Source of the DNA: Mucilaginibacter oryzae
GTDB taxonomy: Bacteria; Bacteroidota; Bacteroidia; Sphingobacteriales; Sphingobacteriaceae
DNA length: 64,000 nt
Direction of reading: 5' to 3'
Assembly: GCF_003148845.1 (NCBI RefSeq)
Contig: NZ_QGHA01000002.1
Location: 728,974 to 792,973 of the forward strand
Positions 8,969-17,537 of the stretch are shown here, piece by piece (position 1 is the stretch's first letter; each line of letters opens with the position of its first letter). The notes below the pieces were generated by a model that was not told the origin of the DNA, did not search any database, and saw only the letters and a program-made list of their open reading frames with translations. A program made the position numbers and the translations under genes.

Positions 8969-10035
8969 TGAACGGTTCGGAATTATATACTGAAGAGTTT
9001 TTAGACAGGAAAAGGCTATCGGGCGATACCCGGGCTGATGCCTTTATACAAGCCGTATTTGCCGATCCCGCAAAGAAACAACAGCTATATCAATGGATGG
9101 CCGGTCGGCCCGGCGCAGGTGGCCTGTCGGAGCTGAAAGCGCTGTTCCCGGGTGTTAATTTAATTGACCATGCCTGTCAGCTGCCGCCATGGGCCAAACC
9201 ACGATTGATGAAGGCTGGTGCCCGTTTTTATGCCCGCCATTCGGAGATTATCATGAGCTTGCTGGGCTTGCTTTCGCTCCCTTACTGTTATACGGCTGCT
9301 AACGGCGCTATGGTGCTTTATTTATCGGAGCTGATCCGTAAACAAACCACCAAAAGGCTTTATGATACTGCTGTTTTTGTGTGGGAAGTTATGGGTCCTG
9401 ATGCCTTCGGCCCGGAGGGCAATGCCTTTGAGGAGATCCTGAAAGTAAGGTTGATGCATGCAGCGGCACGATACTATACCCTGAATAGTGGTAAATGGGA
9501 TATGGGCTGGGGCTTACCTGTTAACCAGGAAGACATGGCGGGCACTAATCTTTCCTTTTCGCTCATCGTGATCCGCGGTTTGCGGATGCTGGGTTACACG
9601 GTTAGCGAGGATGATCAGACCGCCTTTATGCACATCTGGGCGGTGGTGGGTTACCTCACCGGTTTGGATGAGGACCTGATTCCGGATAACTCCAAAATGG
9701 CCCAACAGTTGGACACGGTTATTAAATCGCGGCAATTTGCAGTTTCCGCGCATGGCCGGGAATTGACAAGCGCTTTAACCACTCACATTTTATCGGTTAA
9801 CAAAAGCAAAGCTACTGCTAATGATATCCTTGGTTTAATGTGTTACCTCCTTGGCCCGGAAATTGCCGGTATGCTGGGAATTGAAGCGCCTGCTCTGCCT
9901 GCCTACAAACTAACGATGATTAAAACACTGAACTTTTTAAAGGGCCTTAAACCGCAGCCGGACACCAGGCAAAGTTACAGAAAAGCCTACTCCGCGTTTA
10001 AATTACAGAACCCTGAACAAGTGAAAAGAAAATAA
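8968..10035 (+). CDS. MpaB/latex-clearing-protein-like oxygenase (DUF2236 family)
   Basis: A 355-residue protein of the oxygenase MpaB / rubber oxygenase (Lcp) family, haem proteins that cleave or oxidise isoprenoid chains in characterised members. Seen here: a TTKRLYDTAVFVWEVMGP helix, then VRLMHAAARYY with His164 as the likely proximal haem ligand, LPVNQEDMAGTNLSF near 190, and a long helical C-terminus. There is no signal peptide. It overlaps the FAD oxidoreductase by one base and is followed after 41 bases by a MarR-type regulator. A carotenoid or other polyprenoid is the natural substrate guess from the context; this is inference. Confidence 0.8.
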   Translation: MNGSELYTEEFLDRKRLSGDTRADAFIQAVFADPAKKQQLYQWMAGRPGAGGLSELKALFPGVNLIDHACQLPPWAKPRLMKAGARFYARHSEIIMSLLGLLSLPYCYTAANGAMVLYLSELIRKQTTKRLYDTAVFVWEVMGPDAFGPEGNAFEEILKVRLMHAAARYYTLNSGKWDMGWGLPVNQEDMAGTNLSFSLIVIRGLRMLGYTVSEDDQTAFMHIWAVVGYLTGLDEDLIPDNSKMAQQLDTVIKSRQFAVSAHGRELTSALTTHILSVNKSKATANDILGLMCYLLGPEIAGMLGIEAPALPAYKLTMIKTLNFLKGLKPQPDTRQSYRKAYSAFKLQNPEQVKRK

Positions 10036-10076
10036 AATAAACTTAGCGATACCTTTGAACCTAATTTTATGAAAAT

Positions 10077-10787
10077 ATGAAATCTTACCAACTTATTCAC
10101 CAATTGATCAGCCTTGTTGAAGAACTGGAAGCAGAAAATTCAGGGCATGAAATTTCGATACAGGATTTTGCGGGTTTTTTAATGAATAAGGTTGGGAACA
10201 TTAACGGGGATGTATCTATTAACGAGGTGCGTTTTGGCGATGGCGACAGCACGGCCTTGAATATAGCCTATCAGTTGGATAATAACATAGGGCGGCTGTT
10301 TGTATTTATGAGCCGTTATGCAAAATCATACATCAAAAAAGCGCTGGAAGGTACACCTTTGCAAACTGCCGAAGATTTTACGGCGCTGGCCATCTTACTT
10401 ACACATCCACATTTATCCAAGAGTAAACTGATCAGCTATAACCTGCAGGAAAAAACATCCGGCACCGAAGTGATCAGGCGGTTGGTTGCTAACGGTTTGG
10501 TGAGGCAATGGGACGATGCCATAGATAAAAGAAGTAAACACATCGCCATTACCGATGAGGGAAAAGCATTGTTATACCGCATATTTGAACATACCAGCTA
10601 TGTAGGTAAAATCATTACAGGCAAATTAACTGTAGCGGAGAAATTCACCTTGCAATACCTGCTGCAAAAGTTAGAAAACTTTCACCTTGAACATTACGAA
10701 AAGAAAACGATAAGCAGCAAAGAAGACCTTAAAGCTTTGGCTGAGGAAATTACCCGGGAGGAGGGGAGACCACGAAATTCAAAGTGA
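10077..10787 (+). CDS. MarR-type winged-helix regulator
   Basis: A 236-residue protein with a central winged helix (about residues 85-175: SYIKKALEG, LTHPHLSKSKLISYNL, VIRRLVANGLVRQWDD, KHIAITDEGKALL), the recognised order of MarR-family DNA-binding domains. The N-terminal 70 residues and the C-terminal helix may dimerise. It sits 41 bases downstream of the MpaB-like gene and 134 bases before the LOV kinase, so it may regulate the operon it ends. The ligand is unknown. Confidence 0.75.
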   Translation: MKSYQLIHQLISLVEELEAENSGHEISIQDFAGFLMNKVGNINGDVSINEVRFGDGDSTALNIAYQLDNNIGRLFVFMSRYAKSYIKKALEGTPLQTAEDFTALAILLTHPHLSKSKLISYNLQEKTSGTEVIRRLVANGLVRQWDDAIDKRSKHIAITDEGKALLYRIFEHTSYVGKIITGKLTVAEKFTLQYLLQKLENFHLEHYEKKTISSKEDLKALAEEITREEGRPRNSK

Positions 10788-10921
10788 TTTTTATCCGCCT
10801 TGATACGACTTTTATTAATTTTTTACAAAACCTATGAGGAGAATTATTGTATTGTATCAGGATGAAAATTGAGTGGCAAGGATTTTGTATTACCGGCGAT
10901 CAATTATATAAATTTTTTTAA

Positions 10922-12469
10922 GTGGACAGTTTACACAACGGCAAGTTTAATATTTCTCATGAAACGGCGAAAGAGGACTTCAGCCTGCTTTTACAGGCGC
11001 TGGATGCGTCCATTTCGGGTATCATCATAACGGATAATCGTCTTCCCGACAATCCCATCATTTACTGCAATAAGGCTTTCGAGAATATTTCAGGATATAG
11101 CAGAGATGAGATTATAGGACATAACTGTCGGTTTTTGCAGAAGGAAGACCGCGATCAGAAAGAGCGTGAAACGCTGCGTACCGCCATCCGTGATGGTAAA
11201 AGTTGTATCGTTGATATTCGCAACTACCGCAAGGATGGCACCTTGTTTTACAACGAGTTGTACATGTCGCCCATCAAGGGCGCTAACGGTCAGGTTGATT
11301 ATTTTATAGGCGTTCAAAACGATGTAACACTCCGCAAAAAGGCGGAGCTCGATCTCCGTTACCAGCAGGAGCTGATGGAACGCAGGGTTGATGAACGTAC
11401 AAAAAGCCTGAAAGAAAGCGAAGATTATCTCGCCAGTATTGTGCAAACCCTCAGGGAAAGCCTGATCGTTTTAGACCAGGAGTTTAAAGTTTTAAGCGTA
11501 AACGAGCATTTTTTAAAAACGTTTAAAGTAACCGCAGAGGAAACCGAAGGTAAATTACTTTATGACCTCGGTAACGGCCAATGGAATATCGTGGCACTTA
11601 AAGAATTGCTGGAGAATATCCTGCCTACTAATAACCCCGTAGAGGAATTTGAAGTGGAGCATGATTTTCCATATATCGGCAAGAAACTCATGGTGCTTAA
11701 CGCCCACCGTATTGAATTGGATGGCCAATACAGAGACCGGATCCTGATCGCCATTGAGGATATTACCGACCGCCGCGAGATTGAAAGGCGTAAGGACGAC
11801 TTTTTATCAATAGCCAGCCACGAACTTAAAACACCGCTAACTACCATAAAGGGCCTGGTGCAGTTGATGCAGCGCATGGTGCCTAATGAAGCGAGCGAAA
11901 AGTTCAGAGCTGTTTTGAATAAAACAGCCGTTTATGTTGACCGGTTAAATAACCTGATAGCCGAACTTTTGGATGTATCCCGTATCCAGACAGGTAATAT
12001 CGAATTACATAAAGAAGTTTTTGACTTTGATAAGGCGGTGCAGGAGGCAGTAGATACCATACAGGCTGCTACCAAATATCACGAGATCAGGATAACCGGG
12101 AGCACCGGCGAAATGGTGTCTGCCGATGAATCGCACATCTTGCAGGTGATCAACAATCTTTTATCCAACGCTATCAAATATGCGCCCGACCATAAGGATA
12201 TAGACGTGTATCTTTCGCGGGTAAGTAACTTTGTTAAATTATCTGTCAAAGACCAGGGAATGGGGATCAGGGTGGAAGACCATAAAAAAATCTTCGACCG
12301 TTTTTATCGTGTAGGTGATATACAGCAACGTTTCCCAGGTATGGGCATCGGGCTGTACATCTGCGATCAGATTATCAAAAACCATGGTGGTACCATTTGG
12401 GTAGAAAGCGAACCCGGACACGGATCTACCTTCAATTTTACACTCCCCTTAAGTAAACAGCCTGCCTGA
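10922..12469 (+). CDS. LOV-PAS sensor histidine kinase (blue-light receptor kinase)
   Basis: A 515-residue cytoplasmic kinase with no membrane segment. The N-terminal PAS (about residues 25-135) is a LOV domain: it carries GHNCRFLQ with the photoactive Cys at 69, followed by the Asn-rich strands (NELYMSPI, YFIGVQNDV) that bind FMN. A coiled-coil linker (about 135-165), a second PAS (165-285), HisKA with the phosphoacceptor His300 in SIASHELKTP, and a full HATPase (NNLLSNAIKYAP, DQGMGI, GMGIGLYIC) follow. The start is a GTG; no ATG lies nearby in frame. Its stop overlaps the ATG of a receiver protein, its cognate partner. FMN-Cys adduct formation under blue light is known for this motif; control of the upstream cluster is inferred. 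Confidence 0.92.
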   Translation: MDSLHNGKFNISHETAKEDFSLLLQALDASISGIIITDNRLPDNPIIYCNKAFENISGYSRDEIIGHNCRFLQKEDRDQKERETLRTAIRDGKSCIVDIRNYRKDGTLFYNELYMSPIKGANGQVDYFIGVQNDVTLRKKAELDLRYQQELMERRVDERTKSLKESEDYLASIVQTLRESLIVLDQEFKVLSVNEHFLKTFKVTAEETEGKLLYDLGNGQWNIVALKELLENILPTNNPVEEFEVEHDFPYIGKKLMVLNAHRIELDGQYRDRILIAIEDITDRREIERRKDDFLSIASHELKTPLTTIKGLVQLMQRMVPNEASEKFRAVLNKTAVYVDRLNNLIAELLDVSRIQTGNIELHKEVFDFDKAVQEAVDTIQAATKYHEIRITGSTGEMVSADESHILQVINNLLSNAIKYAPDHKDIDVYLSRVSNFVKLSVKDQGMGIRVEDHKKIFDRFYRVGDIQQRFPGMGIGLYICDQIIKNHGGTIWVESEPGHGSTFNFTLPLSKQPA

Positions 12470-12831
12470 TGGATACAAAAAGAATTATGATATGTGATGA
12501 CGACGAAGGCATCCTGGATATGCTGGAGATTGTTTTAGAGGGTAGCGGTTATACCATCATTCCGGTGCAAAACAGCCTGCATATTTACGACGTGATAGAA
12601 CGGGAGCATCCCGATCTTTTACTACTGGATTTATGGATGCCGGTATTATCCGGCGACCAGGTTTTACGAAGCCTGCGTAAAAACCCGCAGACAAACCAGC
12701 TTCCGGTTATAGTGATTTCTGCCAGCAGGGATGGTCAGCAGATTGCGGCAGATGCAGGCGCCACCGATTTTATGGCCAAACCTTTCGACCTTGATTTCCT
12801 GTTGAAGAAGATTGAACAGTATGTAAACTAA
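12469..12831 (+). CDS. Single-domain response regulator (receiver only)
   Basis: A 120-residue stand-alone receiver. The acidic pocket DDDE is at residues 10-13, the phosphoacceptor Asp54 in LLLLDLWMP, the Ser/Thr switch in VISAS near 85, and Lys104 in MAKPFD. There is no output domain, so it works through another protein, for example in a phosphorelay or by binding a target. The ATG overlaps the TGA of the LOV kinase gene, so both are made together. It ends the light-linked block; the following 337 bases hold no gene I can see. Confidence 0.93.
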   Translation: MDTKRIMICDDDEGILDMLEIVLEGSGYTIIPVQNSLHIYDVIEREHPDLLLLDLWMPVLSGDQVLRSLRKNPQTNQLPVIVISASRDGQQIAADAGATDFMAKPFDLDFLLKKIEQYVN

Positions 12832-13168
12832 ATTTTTGCATCCTTAGGGTACGCTAAATACGCCTGCTTAAACAGGTAACTTACCTAACCATGCTTATGC
12901 GCCAGGCTGTCAGATTTTGTGGTGGGACTTTTCTGTTTAACCAGGTATTTTCAACTACCATGCGTTAGGTGTCGTTCTCTTTTTCTGCAACTTTACTTAG
13001 CTTTCATGTTAATCGTTTTTAATTCGTTATATATCTTCTTAGCATCACGATGCAGATGGGTGTGTTTATATCGATGTAATTAATTTTTTCTGAAAAAAAA
13101 TTAATTATTAATGTAAAACAATTTGGGGTACTAAAGACTTGTTGGTATAACATTTAACTATATCAAAC
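12832..13168. other. Intergenic, nothing recognised
   Basis: About 340 bases between the receiver gene and the small membrane protein. Some AT-rich stretches near 13080-13120 could hold the promoter of the small gene. No RNA gene, repeat or ORF of note was seen. Confidence 0.4.
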
Positions 13169-13324
13169 ATGAACTCTATTCTTTACATCATCGCCGTTAT
13201 CCTGGTAATAGGCTGGGCTATCGGTACATTTGCTTACGCAGCAGGCGGTTTAATTCACATCTTACTGGTAATTGCCATAATTGCCGTGCTACTGGGTGTT
13301 ATCCGGGGCAGATCGGTAGTTTAA
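13169..13324 (+). CDS. lmo0937-family small membrane protein
   Basis: A 51-residue protein of two hydrophobic helices (ILYIIAVILVIGWAIGTF and IHILLVIAIIAVLLGVI) joined by AYAAGGL, ending in a basic RGRSVV tail. This pattern matches the lmo0937 family of small membrane proteins, common in Bacteroidota and often stress-induced. Function is unknown. It has its own terminator 44 bases downstream and a long leader, so it is probably a single-gene transcript. Confidence 0.8.
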   Translation: MNSILYIIAVILVIGWAIGTFAYAAGGLIHILLVIAIIAVLLGVIRGRSVV

Positions 13325-13367
13325 GCGAATACGATTAATGTATCTGGAATTTAATCTACAATTAATC

Positions 13368-13391
13368 AAGCTCCGAAAGGAGCTTTTTAAT
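13368..13391 (+). terminator. Intrinsic terminator of the small membrane protein gene
   Basis: AAGCTCC (13368-13374), a GAAA tetraloop and GGAGCTT (13379-13385) form a 7-bp hairpin followed by a T-rich tract. Confidence 0.85.
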
Positions 13392-13495
13392 TTTATTTCG
13401 GTGCTGATTTACATACTATAAACGGTATTTTTTAATCAGAACTATTCCCTTTTAAATTTATACAACTATTTATACAGATTATTGTTAACCTCATC

Positions 13496-13879
13496 ATGCA
13501 ACAGGAAAATACAAAAACGAGATACAACGACACGGAATTAAACGAATTTAGAATACTGATTAAAGACAAGATCAGCATGGCACGTGAAGAACTCCAGGAA
13601 CTGGTTGGTATGCTTAGCGCATCCAACTCAAACGGCGATGATGCCGCGATAGCAGGCAAAACGCTCGAAGATGGCTCAGCTACCTTTGAGAAAGAGCAAA
13701 CCAATCAGTTGGCAGCACGCCAAAAAAAGTTCATAGAACAGCTTGAAGCCGCATTGATGCGCATTGAAACCAAAACTTACGGTATCTGCCGCTCTACCGG
13801 CAAGCTGATCCCTAAAGAGCGGTTGCGTGCTGTGCCACATACCACGCAAAGCATGGAAGCAAAGCTTAAACAGGCATAA
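13496..13879 (+). CDS. TraR/DksA-family protein
   Basis: A 127-residue DksA-like protein: a long N-terminal coiled coil (about residues 10-85) and the C-terminal YGICRSTGKLIPKERLRAVPHTT. The zinc finger is degenerate, with only one Cys left in the usual four-Cys position, as in many Bacteroidota members. Such proteins bind the RNA polymerase secondary channel. It is monocistronic, with a strong terminator 22 bases after the stop, which also lies just before the convergent lysS. Confidence 0.85.
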   Translation: MQQENTKTRYNDTELNEFRILIKDKISMAREELQELVGMLSASNSNGDDAAIAGKTLEDGSATFEKEQTNQLAARQKKFIEQLEAALMRIETKTYGICRSTGKLIPKERLRAVPHTTQSMEAKLKQA

Positions 13880-13900
13880 GCGAGGCATTGGCGAAAGCAG

Positions 13901-13936
13901 AAAAGGCGCGGCATATTTAGATGCCGCGCCTTTTTT
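13901..13936. terminator. Strong terminator between the DksA-like gene and lysS
   Basis: AAAAGGCGCGGCAT pairs with ATGCCGCGCCTTTT around a 6-nt loop (ATTTAG), with T runs on one side and A runs on the other. It can serve both converging genes. Confidence 0.9.
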
Positions 13937-13975
13937 GTATAAATCAACTTGTTTTTTGAGGCTTAACGCGCTTTA

Positions 13976-15697
13976 TTAATTAAACCAGGCCATTACCTCA
14001 TCTTTAGTAGGCATGGAAATATCCAGTTTTAATTTTTTACGCATTCCCCCCAAATCGTTAAACACTTTGTTAGGGTTGGCAGCTTTTAATTCCTCAACTG
14101 TGTTAAAGCCCATTTTGTTTAACACCTGCACCCATTCTACAGGTACACCAATTTTAACAAAATCTTCGGCACTTGCCACTTTTACTTTTTTCTCCGGGCG
14201 CATCTGCGGGAAGAACAATACCTCCTGGATGGTGCTTTGGTTGGTCATCAGCATGACTAAACGATCGATTCCAATACCCAAACCCGATGTTGGCGGCATA
14301 CCATATTCAAGGGCGCGTAAAAAGTCATCATCCATAGCCATCGCCTCATCATCACCGCGGCCCGCCAGGATCAGTTGCTCTTCCAAGCGTTCACGCTGAT
14401 CGATCGGGTCGTTCAGTTCGGAGTAGGCATTGGCAATTTCCTTGCCGTTAACAAACAGTTCGAAGCGCTCTACCAGTCCGTCTTTAGTGCGGTGCTTTTT
14501 GGCAAGCGGTGTCATTTCTATAGGATAGTCTGTAATATAGGTAGGCTGAATGAGGTGGTGCTCAACTTTCGCGCTGAAGATCTCATCAATCAGTTTGCCT
14601 TTGCCCATGCTTGGGTTTACTTCTATTTTCAGTTCGGCGCAAACCCGGCGTAAGCCGGCCTCGTCCATAGCAGATACATCGATGCCTGTATATTTCAGGA
14701 TCGAATCATACATCGATAGTTTTTCGTAAGGCCCCGCGAAGTTGATTTCGTTATTGCCAACCTGTACAACCGGAATACCGTGAACGGCACGGGCTACAGT
14801 CTCCAAACAATCTTCAACCATGGCCATCATCCAGATGTAGTCTTTGTAAGCTACATAAATTTCCATGGCGGTAAACTCCGGGTTATGGGTGCGGTCCATA
14901 CCCTCGTTCCGGAACATTTTACCAAACTCGTAAACGCCGTCAAAACCCGCTACGATCAGCCTTTTCAGGTACAACTCGTTGGCTATACGCAAAAACAGGG
15001 GCATATCCAGCGTATTGTGGTGTGTAGCGAACGGGCGGGCCGCGGCGCCACCATGTACAGCCTGCAGAATAGGGGTTTCAACTTCCATCCAACCCTGCGC
15101 GTTAAAGTAATTGCGCATGGCGCTGATCACTTTTGAACGGTTGATGAAAATCTGTTTATAGCCGGGGTTAACCGTTAAATCAACATAGCGCTGGCGGTAA
15201 CGTAATTCAGGGTCGGTAAAACCATCGTGGATGGTACCATCTTCTTCACGTTTAACAACCGGAAGCGGTTTCAATGATTTTGATAGTACAATCAGCTCGC
15301 GAACGTGAACCGAGATCTCGCCGGTTTGGGTGGTGAAAACATAACCTTTAACACCCACATAATCGCCAATATCAAGTAGCTTTTTAAATACGGTATTATA
15401 TAAGGTTTTGTCTTCGACGGGGCAAATATCATCGCGTTTCAGGTAAATCTGTACGCGGCCGGTTGAATCCTGTAACTCGGCAAACGAAGCGCTGCCCATA
15501 ATACGGCGGGTCATGATCCGGCCGGCAATTACAACATCCTGGTAGGCCTCGGGTTTATCCTTAAAATTATCGGCAATGTCCTGAGCCCAGGCGTTAACAT
15601 TAAAAGCTTCGGCGGGATAGGGGTTAATGCCCAACGCGCGTAATTCCTGCAACGATTTGCGACGAATAATTTCCTGTTCGGATAATGCAATACTCAT
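13976..15697 (-). CDS. lysS: Lysine--tRNA ligase, class II
   Basis: Charges tRNA-Lys. The 573-residue protein has the OB-fold anticodon-binding domain (about residues 60-150) and the class II catalytic core with motif 2 ([15 protein letters not shown]) and motif 3 ([12 protein letters not shown]). It is about 65 residues longer than E. coli LysS. The extra C-terminus (from about 505) contains [20 protein letters not shown], a helix-hairpin-helix-like module seen in Bacteroidota LysS. ATG at 15697. Confidence 0.97.
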   Translation of the reverse strand: MSIALSEQEIIRRKSLQELRALGINPYPAEAFNVNAWAQDIADNFKDKPEAYQDVVIAGRIMTRRIMGSASFAELQDSTGRVQIYLKRDDICPVEDKTLYNTVFKKLLDIGDYVGVKGYVFTTQTGEISVHVRELIVLSKSLKPLPVVKREEDGTIHDGFTDPELRYRQRYVDLTVNPGYKQIFINRSKVISAMRNYFNAQGWMEVETPILQAVHGGAAARPFATHHNTLDMPLFLRIANELYLKRLIVAGFDGVYEFGKMFRNEGMDRTHNPEFTAMEIYVAYKDYIWMMAMVEDCLETVARAVHGIPVVQVGNNEINFAGPYEKLSMYDSILKYTGIDVSAMDEAGLRRVCAELKIEVNPSMGKGKLIDEIFSAKVEHHLIQPTYITDYPIEMTPLAKKHRTKDGLVERFELFVNGKEIANAYSELNDPIDQRERLEEQLILAGRGDDEAMAMDDDFLRALEYGMPPTSGLGIGIDRLVMLMTNQSTIQEVLFFPQMRPEKKVKVASAEDFVKIGVPVEWVQVLNKMGFNTVEELKAANPNKVFNDLGGMRKKLKLDISMPTKDEVMAWFN

Positions 15698-15889
15698 GTG
15701 ATGTACGGTATTTTAATAAAGGGGCAAAAATAGGTTTTTTTAATTGTTCTTTTTAATGAGATTTTGAATACTGTTGATTTCAACAGGCAATACCCAAACA
15801 TCGCTTGTATCAAATATTTTACCCCCGTAAAATAACCACGCCGAAAAATAAGTTACTTTAGCTAAAGTAAAACGTAACCTGCACCGGCC

Positions 15890-16783
15890 ATGAAAAAACT
15901 CTCTGCACTTATATTATTATTCTCCGCGTTCAGCGGCGGTTTATCCGCGCAAACCGAAACAAAACTGTATGAACCGGGAACCAAAGCGCAACTCGTGGCT
16001 AAACAATTCTCGTTTACGGAAGGCCCGGCGGTGGATAAGAAAGGCAATGTATATTTTACCGATCAACCCAATAACAAGATCTGGAAATATGATACCGATG
16101 GCAAACTTTCGGTATTTATGGATAGCGCAGGCAGATCAAACGGGATGTACTTTGATAAAAAAGGCAACCTGATTACCTGCGCCGACGCGGATAACCAGCT
16201 ATGGTCCATCAGCCCTAAGGGAAAGGTGACCGTTTTATTAAAGGATTACGAAGGCCATAAATTTAACGGCCCTAATGATGTTTGGGTGCGCCCGGACGGC
16301 GGAATCTACATCACCGACCCTTATTACCAACGCGATTACTGGACACGTAAGCAACCCGACCTGGACGGGCAGAAATTGTACTACCTGGCCAAAGGAAAGG
16401 CACCGGCAGTAATAGTTAACGACCAGTTTGTGAAGCCTAACGGTATTATCGGCACTCCCGACGGCAAATATCTGTACGTGGCTGACATTGGCGACAATAA
16501 AACCTATCGCTTTGATATTAATAAAGACGGTTCGCTCACCAACCGTAAGCTTTTTATAGCCATGGGCTGCGACGGCATGACTATTGACCGTTTGGGCAAC
16601 ATCTATATGTGCGGCCAGGGCGTAACCATTGTTAACCCCCAGGGTGAAAAAATAGGGCACATTGATATCGACGAACCATGGACTGCCAATATCTGTTTCG
16701 GCGGCAAGGATATGGATACCTTGTTTATCACAGCATCCAAAGCGGTTTACACCTTTAAAATGAATGTCAAGGGCGTTAATTAA
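15890..16783 (+). CDS. Exported SMP-30/gluconolactonase-family beta-propeller
   Basis: A 297-residue protein with a signal peptide (MKKLSALILLFSAFSGGLSA, cleavage near residue 20). The rest is a six-bladed propeller of the SMP-30/LRE type: EGPAVDKKGNVYFTD holds the metal-binding Glu, FNGPNDVWVRPDGGIYITDPYY the conserved Asn-Asp pair, and KPNGIIGTPDGKYLYVAD a further metal-ligand blade. Such enzymes hydrolyse sugar lactones. The substrate is unknown. A palindrome TACTTTAGCTAAAGTA at 15852-15867 lies in its leader. Confidence 0.88.
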   Translation: MKKLSALILLFSAFSGGLSAQTETKLYEPGTKAQLVAKQFSFTEGPAVDKKGNVYFTDQPNNKIWKYDTDGKLSVFMDSAGRSNGMYFDKKGNLITCADADNQLWSISPKGKVTVLLKDYEGHKFNGPNDVWVRPDGGIYITDPYYQRDYWTRKQPDLDGQKLYYLAKGKAPAVIVNDQFVKPNGIIGTPDGKYLYVADIGDNKTYRFDINKDGSLTNRKLFIAMGCDGMTIDRLGNIYMCGQGVTIVNPQGEKIGHIDIDEPWTANICFGGKDMDTLFITASKAVYTFKMNVKGVN

Positions 16784-16835
16784 ACCGTTAGTTACAAAGC
16801 AAAAAATTAGGTTGTCCGATCACCTTCATTATGAC

Positions 16836-17339
16836 ATGAACCAGTTTATCAGTTTTTTCTGGACAATACTTTGCTTCGCCGGTGTATTGCTGTACTGGAC
16901 TGCCGCGGGATTATCAACCGGTTTTTATGTTTTTATCATGATCAGCTTTGTCCCGGTGTTTTTACCGCGACAGGTGTTTGACCGGTTTCAGCTAAGCCGA
17001 AGTACCCGGTTTTACGAACGTTTGGGCGTGAAATTTATCCGCAGGTTTGTGCAGCATGGCGATATCGCTAATCGCTTTTCGCGCAAAAACAAACCCGGTT
17101 ACCGGGTTACCGGTCCCAAAAACGCCGCCCGCGCTTACCTTAAAACCATTGCCATGTATGAGCGCTTCCATCTCCTGTGCCTGCTGTTTTTTGTTTTTAC
17201 CGCTACAGGGGCATTGTTGGAAAATAAATTTATGATAGCGCTAATTATCATGATCAGTAACATCATCTATAATTTGTGCCCCATTTTGCTGCAGCAGTAT
17301 AACCGGATCAGGATCCTGAAATTAACTGAAACTATTTAG
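16836..17339 (+). CDS. Putative CrtO-like (glycosyl-diaponeurosporenoate acyltransferase family) membrane protein
   Basis: A 167-residue membrane protein from the ATG at 16836; an upstream in-frame ATG at 16764 would overlap the previous gene by 20 bases and adds no hydrophobic segment. There are two N-terminal helices (FISFFWTILCFAGVLLYW, FYVFIMISFVPVFL), a basic loop with ERLGVKFIRRFV, and two C-terminal helices ending NIIYNLCPILLQQYNRIRI. The length and the final PILLQxYNR motif resemble the CrtO/GCAT family that acylates glycosylated carotenoids. That would fit the carotenoid cluster 4 kb upstream, but the match is from memory of the motif. Confidence 0.5.
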   Translation: MNQFISFFWTILCFAGVLLYWTAAGLSTGFYVFIMISFVPVFLPRQVFDRFQLSRSTRFYERLGVKFIRRFVQHGDIANRFSRKNKPGYRVTGPKNAARAYLKTIAMYERFHLLCLLFFVFTATGALLENKFMIALIIMISNIIYNLCPILLQQYNRIRILKLTETI

Positions 17340-17537
17340 TTTGCTGTCAATATTAACCAATTGTTTATATCAGCCACTTACTCTAAGCAAATAATTAAAA
17401 ATATTCACAGTGGTTGTTATATTCACACCCTATTAGAAAGAATGTTATAAAAACGCTATGACTTTTGGTGAAGTACTTACGTATAAGTGCAATGCTAAAC
17501 CCATGAGGCAGTGTTGTTTAGCGTTCTTGTAAAAGCG

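Noticed and set aside
16764..16835. Earlier ATG for the CrtO-like gene
   Set aside because: It overlaps the previous gene by 20 bases and adds a polar stretch unlike the family; the ATG at 16836 gives the usual length.
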